NCBI GenBank assembly: GCA_050084515.1
Contig: CM114271.1
Coordinates: 26,784,001-26,848,000 of the forward strand
DNA: 64,000 nt
Direction of reading: 5' to 3'
DNA from: Blasia pusilla
Taxonomy: Eukaryota; Marchantiophyta; Marchantiopsida; Blasiales
Shown here in pieces: positions 36,107 to 46,843 of this stretch; position 1 is the first letter of the stretch, and the number at the start of each line of letters is the position of its first letter. The translations under genes were made by a program, and so were the position numbers. The notes beneath the pieces were generated by a model. It did no database searches. It saw only the letters and a list, made by a program, of their open reading frames with translations, and was not told the DNA's origin.

Positions 36107-36945
36107 ATGACTACTTCTTCGTCAGTTCATGCTCGCCCTCCACCGCTGGGTGAAGGGAAGTTAGATGGGTATAACTATACGTTGTGGAAGTTCAAAATGA
36201 GAACTGTTCTCGAATCATTTGAGATCTGGGAAACGGCCACAGGGGTCGATTCAAATCCACAAGCTAGTTTGAGTTATACATGTTCATCTTCATCTAGGGA
36301 TATCGATCATGCTGTATTGTTGGCATGGAGACGCAGAAACGCTGATGCTCTATATGCAATTGTCACAAATGTAACTGATTCTGTCATGACTGTCATTCAA
36401 CATACAACCACTGCTGCTGAGGCGTGGAACATTTTGAAAAATCAGTATGAAACGAGGAATGAGACTCGGATTGAATCGGAGAATCGCCTACGTCCAGAAA
36501 TTTTCAGAAGGAGAAAGCGCGGAGCCATTTTTTACAAGGATCAAGAATCTTCAAGATCAGATGGCCTCCGTAGGAATTTCAAAGTCTAGCAAAGATTTGG
36601 CACGTCGGTGCATAAGGATTTTTCCTCCAAGGTATGACAGTTTGGTCACTGCACTGAATACTCAAGTAAGACCCACGCCGCTTACTTTTGAATAATTTAG
36701 TGCAATGTTGGTAGAAGAGGAAATGCGCTTCAAAGCAAGACAGGGAAGTGATGCAGCATTTACTGCCAACATACAAAGAGGTAGAAATCAGGATTACATT
36801 TCAAATGTCAAGAAGAAATTTCCAAGAAAAGCCTTCAAATGCTTTTGATTGTGGTAAGCTAGGTCATCTTATCAAAGATTGTAGAAAGAGGAGTCAGGAT
36901 GAGAAGAACGATTGTTTAAGACCTAAGAAGGAGTCTTGAAATTCT
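36107..36945 (+). pseudogene. Copia gag (nucleocapsid) region, frameshifted
   Basis: The frame starting MTTSSSVHARPPPLGEGK has the copia gag hallmarks LDGYNYTLWKFKMRTVLE and AAEAWNILKNQYE. It shifts frame near 36,480, reading on as QKFSEGESAEPFFTRIKNLQ in the next frame. A CCHC zinc knuckle near 36,835-36,880 (DCGKLGHLIKDC) is split from its first Cys by a further one-base shift. Gag would form the retrotransposon particle. Confidence 0.9.
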
Positions 36946-38679
36946 GTAGAACTAGGAGAACATGAAGTAGATGCTTGGGTAGCAATAGAAGAGTTTTGCA
37001 CACAGGCAGAACATTCCACTAAGTCAAAGAGTGAAGATGCATGGGTGCTCGATAGTGGAGCATCTAGGCATATGACCAATCATAAGGATTGGTATAGCTC
37101 CTTACAGTCTCTACAGGAGCCCATCGTTGTTACTGTTGGGAATAATGCAAAGTGCCATGTAGAAGGGAAAGGCACAATTTCTTTAGTCTCACAAAAAGGC
37201 GATGAAAAGAAGTGAAATGATGTACTGTACGTACCAGAGTTGAAGCAAAATTTGATTTCAGTGCCAGTATTATGTGATCGTGACCTAGAAGTTCGTTTCA
37301 AGAAAAGTGGAGCACTCATCGAGAATGCCAATGGGAAAGTAGTGGGTGAAGGTGTACGATGTGGAAATATCTACGAGTTGTATGCTTTCACGACAAGTGT
37401 AGGTACATATCTTAGTAGCAGTAAGTTGTGGCATAAAAGATTTGGTCACCTAAGCTTTCCCTTACTAAGTCAGATGTAGAAATCTGACATGGTTGCTGAT
37501 TTACCAACAATTTCTGGAGTATCGGATACTTGTGAAGCTTGTATGATGGGCAAGCAACACCGACAACCATTTCCACAAGAGTCCAGCAATAGGGCAAAGG
37601 CTCCTCTAGAGTTGATACATGCTGACCTCTGTGGTAAAATGAGAACATTGGCATTAGGTGGTTCTTCCTACTTCTTTTTAGTAGTAAACGATTATAGTAG
37701 GAAGATGTGGGTATATTTCCTTCATGATAAGGCAAGTGCTTTTGGAAAATTTAAAGTATGGCACAAGCTGGTTGAGAATGAGACAGGAAAGAAGGTACAA
37801 AAGCTTCCCACCGATCGAGGAGGAGAATTCTTATCAACAAAATTCAACAAATATTTGGGGGAGCATGGAATCAAGCGACAGTTAACCACGGCACATACAC
37901 CACAACAAAATGGATTTTTTGAGCGTCAAAACCGTACAGTGGTGGAGATGGCAAGATGTATGATGAAAGAAAAAGGTTTGACAGAAGGATTTTGGGCTGA
38001 AGCTGGTAATACTGCTGTATACATTCTAAATAGAAGTGCTACCAAGTGAGTGCAAGGCATGACTCCTCATCAATCATACTCAGGTAAGGTACCATCAGTC
38101 CAAAATTTCAGGACTTTTGGTAGTGAGTGTTTTGTACATATTCCTGAAGTATCTAGGACCAAGCTTGAGTCCAAGAGTAGGAAGTGCATCTTTATGGGAT
38201 ACAGTGATGAGTCTAAAGCTTATCGCCTTTGGTGTCCTGAGGAAAAGAAGATGCTTGTGAGTCGTGATGTGGTGTTCCAGGAACAGCCTCGTCAAGTGGC
38301 GGATATCAGTGGTTCGTCCACATTATCATCAAACAAAGAGATAACACACCAAAGCACACCACAAATGTTTACACCAGATCATCAAGAAGAAGAATTTGGT
38401 GATGATTACAAAGAGCAACCTGCTCTTCTACTACGGTCATCATACCCTAAGTGGATAAAGCAACTCTTGGATAGTAAGGATCCACCAGCAACTGATGAAG
38501 TTGTTACACATTCAAGGAGATCCAAGAGACTAGAGGAGCAGAATAGAGCTTCCGCACATCTCATCAACATGGCCTTGATGACAGAGGTCTTGAAGGTGGA
38601 AGAGCCATCATGCTTGGATGAGGCCTTGGCTCATCCTCAATGGAGAGAGGCCATGCAGATGGAGATGGACGCTATTTAG
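36946..38679 (+). pseudogene. Copia protease and integrase region, interrupted by stops
   Basis: The aspartic protease motif LDSGASRHMTNH starts at about 37,048. The integrase zinc finger LWHKRFGHLSF...CEACMMGKQ follows at 37.43-37.56 kb, then the core with LIHADLCGKM, VVNDYSRKMWVYF, LPTDRGGEFLS and HTPQQNGFFERQNRT, so all three catalytic acidic residues are present. The C-terminal part has KCIFMGYSDESKAYRLWCPE. In-frame stops occur at about 37213, 37477, 38047 and 38678. Confidence 0.9.
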
Positions 38680-40120
38680 AGAAATGAAACTTAGACTTTG
38701 GTTGAAAAGCCAAAGGACATGAAGATAATACGCACCAAGTGGGTGTACAAGACCAAGTACAAGTCGGACGGTACATTGGATAAATTCAAAGCGAGGTTGG
38801 TCGCACAAGGATGCTCACAAATCGAAGGTTTTGACTACTATGAGACTTTTGCTCCTAGTGCAAGGATGACAACCATTCGAATTGTTCTAGCGGTTGCAGG
38901 AAGAAGACGTTGGCCTGTATACCAATACGATGTGAAGTCTACCTTTCTGAACAAGAGTCTCAAGGAGGAGGTATATCTTTCTCAACCACCAGGTTTTGAG
39001 ATACCCGGATTAGAAGAGAAAGTTTGTTTACTTCATCGAGCATTGTATGGGTTGAAGCAAGTCCCAAGGGTATGGTATCAACGAATAGATACATTCTTTC
39101 GAGAGAAGGGTCTCATCAAGAGTTCGTCAGAAGCAAATTTGTATGTGTTTTGCAAAGATGGGATGTAAATGTTGATAGTCTTGTATGTGGATGATCTGAT
39201 CATCATAGGAGACCACAGTAAGAAAATAGAGGAAATGAAGGGAGTGTTGAAATCTGAGTTTGAAATGTCAAATTTAGGTCTTCTGCACTACTTTATAGGT
39301 CTGGAAATTTGGCAACAGTCAGATTCTATTTTTGTCGCTCAGCAGAAGTATGCTAGAGAAATCTTGAAGGCATTCGGGATGACCGAGTGTAAGGCAGTGG
39401 TCTCGCCAATGGAGGTAGAGTTGAAACTCTCGATGGAGGATGTTTCACCATTGATAGATGAAAAGTTGTACAGAAAGCTTGTAGGCAGTTTGATATTTTT
39501 TTGTAACACTAGACCAGACATTAGCTTCGCTGTGGGAGTGTTGAGTAGGTTCTCAACTAAGCCTCGTGAGAACCATTGGAAGGCACGGATGCGTGTGTTG
39601 AAGTACATCAAAGGCACTATTGAGTACGGCATCACCTATGGAGGAGGGACGGAAATGACAGGTTTTTGTGACTCGGATTGGGCAGGAGATTCACATTCTC
39701 GAAGATCGGTTTTGGGTTATTGCTTCTTGGTAGGATAAAGTGTGGTGTCATGGGTCAGCAAGAAGCAACCTACACTGGCTCTTTCTTGTACCGAGGTAGA
39801 GTACAAGGCGGCTTGTTATGCTTCTTGTGAAGCAGTATGGTTGAGATGGACATTGGAGGACATAGGAGAAGCACCATAAAGTGCTAATGTAATGTGGTGT
39901 GACAATCAGAGTTGCATTTCCATAACACATAATCATGTATTTCATGCTCGTATGAAGCACATAGATCCAGTATCACTTTGTTCGTGACTTGATCGAGAGA
40001 GAGGTTTTGAAGTTAGTCTACTGTCCAACAGAGGATAACCGTGCAGACATCTTCACGAAAGCTTTGAGGGGAGATCAGCTTCACCGACAACTGAAGGATC
40101 TTGGCATAGGTCCAAGACAG
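38680..40120 (+). pseudogene. Copia reverse transcriptase and RNase H, interrupted by stops
   Basis: RT blocks are KWVYKTKYKSDGTLDKFKAR, LVAQGCSQIEGFDYYETFAP, the YDVKSTFLN block (usual catalytic Asp present) and the LYVDDLIIIG active site at 39,181-39,210, then LGLLHYFIGLEI and GSLIFFCNTRPDISFAVGVL. RNase H is seen as FCDSDWAGDSHSRRSVLGY. Stops fall at about 38693, 39166, 39736 and 39877, and a frameshift near 39,965 disturbs the C-terminus. Confidence 0.92.
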
Positions 40121-40140
40121 TAGTCCACATGAGAGTGGAT

Positions 40141-40152
40141 ATTGAGGGGGGG
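40141..40152 (+). promoter_or_regulatory. Copia polypurine tract
   Basis: A purine-rich tract ending in seven or more G lies immediately before the 3' LTR. It is the expected plus-strand priming site. Confidence 0.85.
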
Positions 40153-40598
40153 TGTTGAATTGTCAACATCCACTTCTCTAAGCAGCGTTAATATGATCCG
40201 CCCCCTTGTATGAGGAGAAGCCTAGATTGATGGTTCCGACTTAGACGTCAAAGGAGTCATAGTAATATGACGTAGATGGTTTACGAAGTAGCGTTATTAG
40301 GTTTATCTAACCCTATATTGCGGGGGTCCAGAGGCGCAGTCCCCGGAAAAAAATTTCTATTAATAGAAATGAAGAAAAATAGGTAAAAACCCTAGTTTTC
40401 CCGAATAGTCGGGAAAACTAGGGTTTTTACCTATTTTTCTTCGGGAGCCACAACGGTAGCGCATTCTTGTATGTCGAGTTATCTCCCAGTTCAGGTTCCA
40501 TCGAACTTGTTCTGTGAGCGCACGGACGGACTAGGCCACTTTGTATCTCTAAGTTTTGTAAAGATTTCAGTGATTTCCTCACTTTCTGTTTTCTCACA
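40153..40598 (+). repeat. Copia 3' LTR containing a perfect 34 bp hairpin
   Basis: It matches the 5' LTR, but between CCCGA and CGGGAGCC it carries an inverted duplication. Bases 40371-40404 and 40409-40442 are exact reverse complements separated by ATAG. The 5' LTR has only the left arm. Confidence 0.95.
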
Positions 40599-40603
40599 CC
40601 ACT

Positions 40604-41623
40604 GTGTTCGCGATGCTGCTAGTACGTAGGTACTCCAAGACCACTCCATCGTCGTGAATATCTCGGCCACCTGTTATCTCCTCACCAGCCTCTAGATCTA
40701 AGGACTTTTCATAAGACCTCACCATCGAAGTCTTTGCAATCTGGCTGTCCATAGCCAATAAGCCCAAATAGATTCGCGCATGCCATCCTTGCATCAACTC
40801 CTCATCAGTCTCACCATGCCAACGAGATCCAATCACATCTCGCTGACTCGAGCATGGGTTACGGCTCAAACCATTTGCATTTTGATTGAGCATCCCAAGT
40901 CTATGCACCACGTGGAAGTCATACTTCTGCAACAAAAGAGCCCACCTCACAAGCTTCCTTGTAAGCTTATCAGGCTCCATCAACCACTTAAGTGGCTAAT
41001 AATCAGTAATAATGGTAAAGAGGTTGCCGAATAAATAACACCTCAAATGTGCGACAACCCACACTGCATCCAAGCACTCACCCTTATACGAGCTATACTT
41101 CGCCTCTCCAACGTTGTTCGAGCGACTAGCGTAAGCTACCACGAACTCTCTACCATCATTGTCATGTTGGATGAGCACGGCTCCAGGCGCCAATATGCTC
41201 CAATTGATATGCAACTAGAAAGGACGCCCCCTGATAAGTGTCCTTAATATGGGCGGGGGACGTTAATCTATCCTTGAGCAGCTAAAATGCTCTCTCCTGC
41301 TCATCCCCCCAATACCACTCCTAATCCATATTGGTGAGCAAGGTTAGCGGCTTCGCAATCGAAGTGAAACCCTTGACGTGTTTTCAATAGAAGTTTTCCA
41401 ATCCCATGAATGCACAAACTCCACTCCCATCTCTAGGGTCTGGAATGCGTGAAATAGCCTCTACCTTCACATGTTGCACACCAAGGCCCCCTCGATATAT
41501 CGTATGACCCATGTACTCAATTCGGTCGTAGAAGAACTTGCATTTGTCTGGAAGTAGCTTTAGCCCATGTAACTAAAATCCTCAAAACACCTCCTCTAGA
41601 TGTCGCTCATGCTCCTCAACCGT
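40604..41623 (-). CDS. RNase H and C-terminal reverse transcriptase of gypsy element B
   Basis: The minus-strand frame 40996-41214 gives APGAVLIQHDNDGREFVVAY, ASRSNNVGEAKYSSYKGE and RCYLFGNLFTIIT (RNase H). 40594-40983 continues with MEPDKLTRKLVRWALLLQKY, VVHRLGMLNQNANGLSRNP and the linker. Further upstream, 41.23-41.62 kb encodes the RT thumb/connection in broken frames (LHGLKLLPDKCKFFY, IEYMGHTI). The element is cut at 41,624 by the element C LTR. Together with 34.85-35.6 kb it forms one pol split by the copia insertion. Confidence 0.85.
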
Positions 41624-42903
41624 TGTCGTATAGTAAAATCAGCCAATGTGTAAACTCCTTCCTCGTTAAGTGTTAGATAGAGTTTTATTAGTATTAAGTA
41701 AATTAGCTTAGGAAAAGGAAATTCCCATGTTTAAACCTGTTTATGGTGCCTCTTTTATGTGGGCCCAACTTTAGGAAAAAAGGTAATAAATAAAAGATAA
41801 CTTTATAAAAGTAAAGTAGTGAGGTTGGTGCTTTAATGAAAAGCAAAAGTAAGCTTGGTTGGTGGCTAGGTTAGTTAGGGTAATTTGGAAAATATCAATT
41901 GGGTAAAAGAGGATATTTTGGAAGAGATAAGAGGAATTCTACTTGTGTCAAAATGTGATTGGCTAAGCTTTGAGAGGAAACCATGTGGCACAAGATAAGA
42001 TTAGCTCTATTTCGTACTTTTGTGGATCACTTGAGAGTATATAAAGAGGAAGGACCTTCAAGGGTTCATCACCTTCTATTCCACATCTTGAATCTCTCGT
42101 GTCACTCTTGAGTGTATGGCTTTGGGATTGCTTGCTCTTCCAATGAGAGTGGATCACCCCTCTTGGGAGAGTAACTTGACCATGGTCTATTCTCCGAGAG
42201 GTTTCTAGAGTGTGGTGTGTGTGTGGATATGAGAGGTTTGTCACCTTAGAGGAGTTTAGTCATACTAAAAAATAGTGAATGTTTTGGCTTGTTACTTTCC
42301 CAATGAGAGTGGATTACCCCTCTTGGGAGAATAACTCCGCTAAAACCCATTCTTGAGGATAGTAGAGAATGTCTGTCAAACATGGATAGGGATGGAGCAC
42401 GAGTTTTGTCCGACTTTCCTTTCCATAATTCATACGATGTCAAGACACTCTTTGTAGATAGGCACTAGTTCACTCGCTATATAGTTTATCACTTTGGGGA
42501 GGCGTTCATGAACCAGATCATTCAATCTCCAACTCCGGTGATCCTTGCTATCGTCACATATGGAAGGACATGGGATTATACTTTGTATATCCTTATATAG
42601 CAATCCATGGACATCAATAGGTCTGCTCAAGTAGGGTTTAACACTAGTTGTGCTATTTTCCTCGTGTACAAGCGTAAACTAGTTTATAAGGATTTTATAG
42701 TTAGGAATTTCGGCGTCCGATGTTACGAAGAAGTGATCACCTCGCCACTTCCATTTGTGATACTTGTCGTGAGTGAATGGAGAGTATACATAATAAATAT
42801 ATATTGAAAAAGAAGATCTTCTCAGAGAGTTCATCTTGCATCGACCACGTCTACCGTAGCTATAAGGCCTGCTCTTACTCGAAGAAAGGCTCTAGACACG
42901 ACA
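41624..42903 (+). repeat. 5' LTR of gypsy element C (1,280 bp)
   Basis: It begins TGTCGT and ends ACGACA, a perfect 6 bp terminal inverted pair. Inverted relatives lie at 34,004-34,847 and 29,195-30,155. A likely primer-binding site and gag follow directly, which fixes the orientation. No matching 3' LTR is in the window. Confidence 0.85.
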
Positions 42904-42905
42904 AA

Positions 42906-42923
42906 TGGTGCTTCCATCGAGAG
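42906..42923 (+). promoter_or_regulatory. Probable primer-binding site of element C
   Basis: TGGTGCTTCCATCGAGAG starts two bases after the LTR. TGGTGCTTTCATTGAGAG-like sites follow the LTRs of many plant gypsy elements as I recall them. The priming tRNA is not identified. Confidence 0.6.
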
Positions 42924-42942
42924 ATCTTTTAGGCGATAGATT

Positions 42943-43936
42943 ATGTTTGCAAGTTGGAGTCTTATCAAGATGACTACTTTTGGTAGTAGTTCATCAACCG
43001 AGGGAGGTGAGGATCTTCTCCGAACTTTGAGAACATTGTTGAGCCAACAAGGAGGAGTTCACATATTGGAGCAAAGATCAATAAGGGCTCTTCAAGCGAT
43101 TGTAAAGAAGTTGGGGAGATTTGATGGGAGGAACATCACCAAGTATGTTTGAGAGTACGTTTGTGAGATGGAGGTAAACCGTGTATCCGAAGGTGATATG
43201 GTGTCAAGTTTTGAGTTAGCTGTGATATCAGAGATTCATAGTCAAGTAAAGAAGTTGAGAGCAGAAAATCCAACCTCGAGGGAGGAGTATGAGCAGTTCC
43301 TAAAAAGAGAATTCTTTGATGATGATGTGGATCGGGTGACTAAGAGGAGTTTTTTAGAATGGATAGAGCAAGGTCTAGAGAAGGGAATGACTCCAAATGA
43401 ATTATTGTGTGAGTTTGAGAAGCGGTTTTTTCAGCTTTCTTCTTCCAAAATAGCAACTCTAGACTTGAGGAAAATTGAGTTATTCCTTGAGGCGGAATTG
43501 GAAGAAAGTGGAAGAAGTTGTTGCTATCCTTACAAAACAAAATCAAAGTAGAGGTAGAACCGCACTATTCAAGTCGGAGGTATCAATTTCAAATTCATTG
43601 CCTAAGCCTGTTTCAACAAAACTTGAAGATTGTGCTATAGATGAGTTGGTGAAAGGTTTGAGAGAATTGAGAGTAGAAATGGCTCAGCTTAAACTTGATA
43701 GGAATCCTAGTGTTGGTGCTCCTTCGACAAGTAGAAACTTTGTGAGAAGATGTATATGGTGTGATAGTATTGAGCATCAACGTCGAGAATGTGAGGAGTT
43801 TTTAGAAGCTCTTAGGAATGGAATAGTAAACTTCAAATATGGGAAGATTCATCCAACGCAGACTGGTATGCCGTTGAATACCAACTTTGGTAGAGGAGGA
43901 ATGATACGACACCACGTAGGTTTTTGGGTGCTATAG
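42943..43936 (+). pseudogene. Ty3/gypsy gag of element C
   Basis: The N-terminal half reads RALQAIVKKLGRFDGRNI and SFELAVISEIHSQVKKLRAE, then EWIEQGLEKGMTPNELLCEF, the gag capsid type common in plant gypsy elements. A TGA (about 43150) interrupts between KYV and EYVCEME, and a one-base shift near 43,496 moves the rest to another frame. That part ends with a CCHC zinc knuckle, CIWCDSIEHQRREC (about 43,760). Pol is missing, and the element stops before the LTR fragment at 44,132. Confidence 0.85.
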
Positions 43937-44131
43937 GCACTATAGAGTTATAAATTTTCATAGCGGAGTTTAGGAGTTGGTGTGACTTAAAGTGGGCTAG
44001 GAAGTCCAGAGAGTTCAACCTGTTTACATCATGGAACAAAATCTTCCAGCATTTAGAGAGGGCAAGGAGGATTACCATGAGTGTCATGGATAGAGCCGTT
44101 TCAAGATGAGAAGGAGGAGTTAGGAGAGGGT
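43937..44131. other. Remnant after gag of element C
   Basis: The sequence probably continues the gag-pol linker (REGKEDYHECHG-like frames), but stops occur in all frames and no domain is visible. Confidence 0.35.
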
Positions 44132-44300
44132 TGTCACATCTGAGTAGCCGATAGGCCGAGATCTATCGTGGATGGGGCGTAGGAGCCAGCGGACTATCTT
44201 GAGTGTAACTTTTTCTGACGGTTTTGGATGAGGTTGAGGATAGGTCCATTGTGTCAGGAACGTCGTTTCTGAAAACTTTCCTGTTGGAAAGTAAGTGGGG
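44132..44300 (+). repeat. Truncated LTR of the element A family, plus orientation
   Basis: It starts TGTCACATCTGAGTAGCCGA and is the reverse complement of the right part of the LTR at 2560-2953, through TCCATTGTGTCAG. Similarity is lost at about 44,290-44,300. Confidence 0.8.
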
Positions 44301-44439
44301 TGATTTGAAGCATGATGTTGCCAAATTTGCTGGCTGAATTGCTTGTGTAGAAGATCAACATCGGTTGTCATTCCACTAGTCTAAAATCCATCTTACTATG
44401 AATCCTAAAATCTCTACACATGAATGAATGGACAACCCC

Positions 44440-44740
44440 AATTTCCCCCCTAACCGGTGGTTTGGTCCCTTTAACTCTAGATAGCCTACAAAAAAAATCT
44501 AAATGCTATGCATCTTTCCAGTGCTAAGATCAGGAGGTTGGGTGTTATGTCTCCCTATCGTAAGTCACCTTCCTCCAATCCATTACATCAAGAGTCATCT
44601 TGTAATATACCTATCACACCTATATACGTCTAAGACAAAGCCAACGTCAATGAGGATTCAAGTCAAGAGGCGGTGTCAAACAAGACATTTGCCATCCTCT
44701 ATATCTGGTCATCCCAAACCAAGCAAGGTCCGGCCTCCTT
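44440..44740 (-). repeat. 3' untranslated/PHD-region remnant of a third gypsy copy (element D)
   Basis: It resembles 33,215-33,650 of element B: GGTGGTTTGGTCCCTTTAACTC matches GGTGGTTAGGTCCCTCTAACTC, and a degenerate PHD-region block follows. The PHD frame is no longer readable. Confidence 0.55.
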
Positions 44741-46081
44741 GAATGTATAGGAAGCGAGAAAACTCACCAATGTCGGAAAGGCTGCCCCTGGCATGCCAAT
44801 TCTGTCGACCATAGTCAATGGCGGTCAATCATGTAGCCTCACTCCTTGTGATCGACAGCCTGGATCCAATATAGAATCCACCAATAAATTAGGGGAGCAA
44901 TCCACTCTCGCATATGCCCTCCGTAATACCTCGTATGGTACCGAGGAGGTCCACCAAAGACGCGGCCGATGTGCTCGTGAACCCACAATAGCCGCATCCA
45001 ACAAAACTGCCAGGCGAATCCATGTGCCCACTTGATATACACTTCTCACCATACGGGACCTCGAATCGCACAAAATCGGTACATTCTCCAGAATCTATGC
45101 TGGAGGACGAGACAGATGCTCCTACAAGTGTCGCAAGATCCACATCATCTTCCAAAACAACCTGGACCGAGAGTCAACTAATCCGCTATCCCGTTCAGCA
45201 TTCGACTGGCCCTAACATGACTCACCAACAATGACCAAGTCTATGGTCCCTACCCACTCCAAGTTCTACGCCCCCAACAATGAAATGTCCCTCGATAGGA
45301 AACTCTGGTAAGCCTGAATGGCAGACGTAGACAGCAAGTCAAGAAAAGAGAGGCGTAAGTGCACCACATGGTGAAGTGAAGCGCGCATTGCAACATCATC
45401 AATCTCCACATCCAGGTACTGCTGCACGCGCACTCCAGCCTGCAAAACAACAGCTTACCCAGTGTTGATCCCTCCAAAGAGATCCAACAATCGAATACCC
45501 TTCTCTGGGATGCACCACACAATCAAGGTAATGTCCAAAGGGGCCATAGCATCACTCCTGGCTATCTGGGGTTCCTCTGACCCGTCACACTATGGTACAA
45601 ACGTCTTGCTCCATGTGGTGTGCAGAGGCTTAGTGGCTAAGCGTTGAAGCTCCTTAATCGAGCCCCAAAGCGACACCTCTCCTTCATGGACTAATGCGAC
45701 TACCATGACACTTCTCTCCATAGAAATGTAAGCAACGAGATTATCCTGTGCATGGACATGTCCTTCAATCAAATCACTAGGCCAAGTGATGGCATTGCTA
45801 AATGCTGCAAAGGTCGCCATCTTTCCTCGCCGTCGCTTTATCACTGCACATGTGAATCAAACGGATAATGAGCTAAGGCGCCCATCACCTAACTGCCATC
45901 CTGGTTTGTAGGACGCTAACTTCTCCCAGTAATCCAAGGAATATCCCATCGGATTTAACACTGCTCCACCAACCAAGACCTGGTAGGACTTTGCATTAGT
46001 CATTATCGCCTTGGCTCACACCACCGACTCATCTGTAAGATGTCCCGGGCGAATCCTCCCCACAACCTATCGGGTGATATA
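44741..46081 (-). pseudogene. Decayed protease-RT spacer of element D
   Basis: Minus-strand frames are open in patches (45,250-45,522; 45,590-45,844) and include RDISLLGA and NLEWVGTIDLVIVGESC-type residues. These fit the region between protease and reverse transcriptase of gypsy pol, but no RT motif was found. A deletion joins this to the 3' remnant at 44.74 kb. Confidence 0.4.
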
Positions 46082-46585
46082 CTATGTGCTACTTGCTCCA
46101 CCCAAAGATATATGTATCCAGAATGGACAATGCTCCACATCGGCTCTTGTCAAGCCCAATCCTCTTAATGACGCTTTCCCCAACATCAGGGGTTGCGCTC
46201 TTGAATCCAACAAGACGCGCTGCGGACTAAAAGCTCTACCTCCAGAACTCACCAAATAGAAGACCTCTCCCCGGTTATCCAGCAACATAACACCAGGAGA
46301 AGCCATGGCACGCTCTATCGCGAGTCTAGCGGGCATTTCGGCCATCATAGCAGCCTTAATTTGCCATGAATCTGACGTGGACGGCCCGAGCATCCATTCC
46401 AGGTCCATCACCTCCTCTGCAATCACCTTTGAACGTGATGCAGGAACTCCAACTCCGCGCTCACATAGCATAGCGACCAGCCGGAAAACCTTGACGTGCG
46501 TACCTCCCGACGTCATAACATCGGAAGTACTAAACACTGGAGCATGGTACACCATCATGGCCGCCCCCAACATCGTACTCAACAC
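46082..46585 (-). pseudogene. Retroviral-type aspartic protease of element D, active site altered
   Basis: The 167-residue frame contains FYLVSSGGRAFSPQRVLLDS, then RAQPLMLGKASLRGLGLTRA and FWIHISLGGA. This is the plant gypsy protease pattern, whose active site is normally D-S-G-A. Here it is D-S-R-A, a Gly to Arg change that one base substitution would give and that should inactivate the enzyme. Upstream in the element (higher coordinates) is gag, as expected. Confidence 0.75.
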
Positions 46586-46843
46586 ATGCTCCTCCTAAGC
46601 ATCAACAATAGGAGTCATCGTAGTCGCTTCTCCCATCGCCCTTTGTGCCTGCACACCAATAACATCACCAACTCTCCGCGAACTCTAATCATGATCCATC
46701 GATGGGGTCCTCATCGCCTCAGACAACGTGAAAGATTGAGGAAGCCTGGTATGTTTCCTGGCTTCCCCTCGTTGTGGATCCAACTCAACGGCTGCTCCAT
46801 GTGTCACAACTATGGCGGCCTCTATTTGGGCAACCCTGCTCAT

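Larger units (their letters stand above)
35613..40598 (+). mobile_element. Full-length Ty1/copia retrotransposon nested in element B
   Basis: LTRs at 35613-36034 (422 bp) and 40153-40598 (446 bp) both begin TGTTG and end CTCACA, and the target duplication CCACT is perfect (35608-35612 and 40599-40603). The internal order gag, protease, integrase, RT, RNase H is that of copia. The polyprotein has many stops and frameshifts, and the LTRs differ at about 20 positions by eye, so it is an old, inactive copy. Confidence 0.95.

Noticed and set aside
37412-37735. 107-codon minus-strand frame
   Set aside because: It is antisense to copia integrase.
40371-40442. Hairpin considered as a transcription terminator
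   Set aside because: This is a plant LTR, and the stem is an inverted duplication absent from the partner LTR. A bacterial-type terminator makes no sense here.
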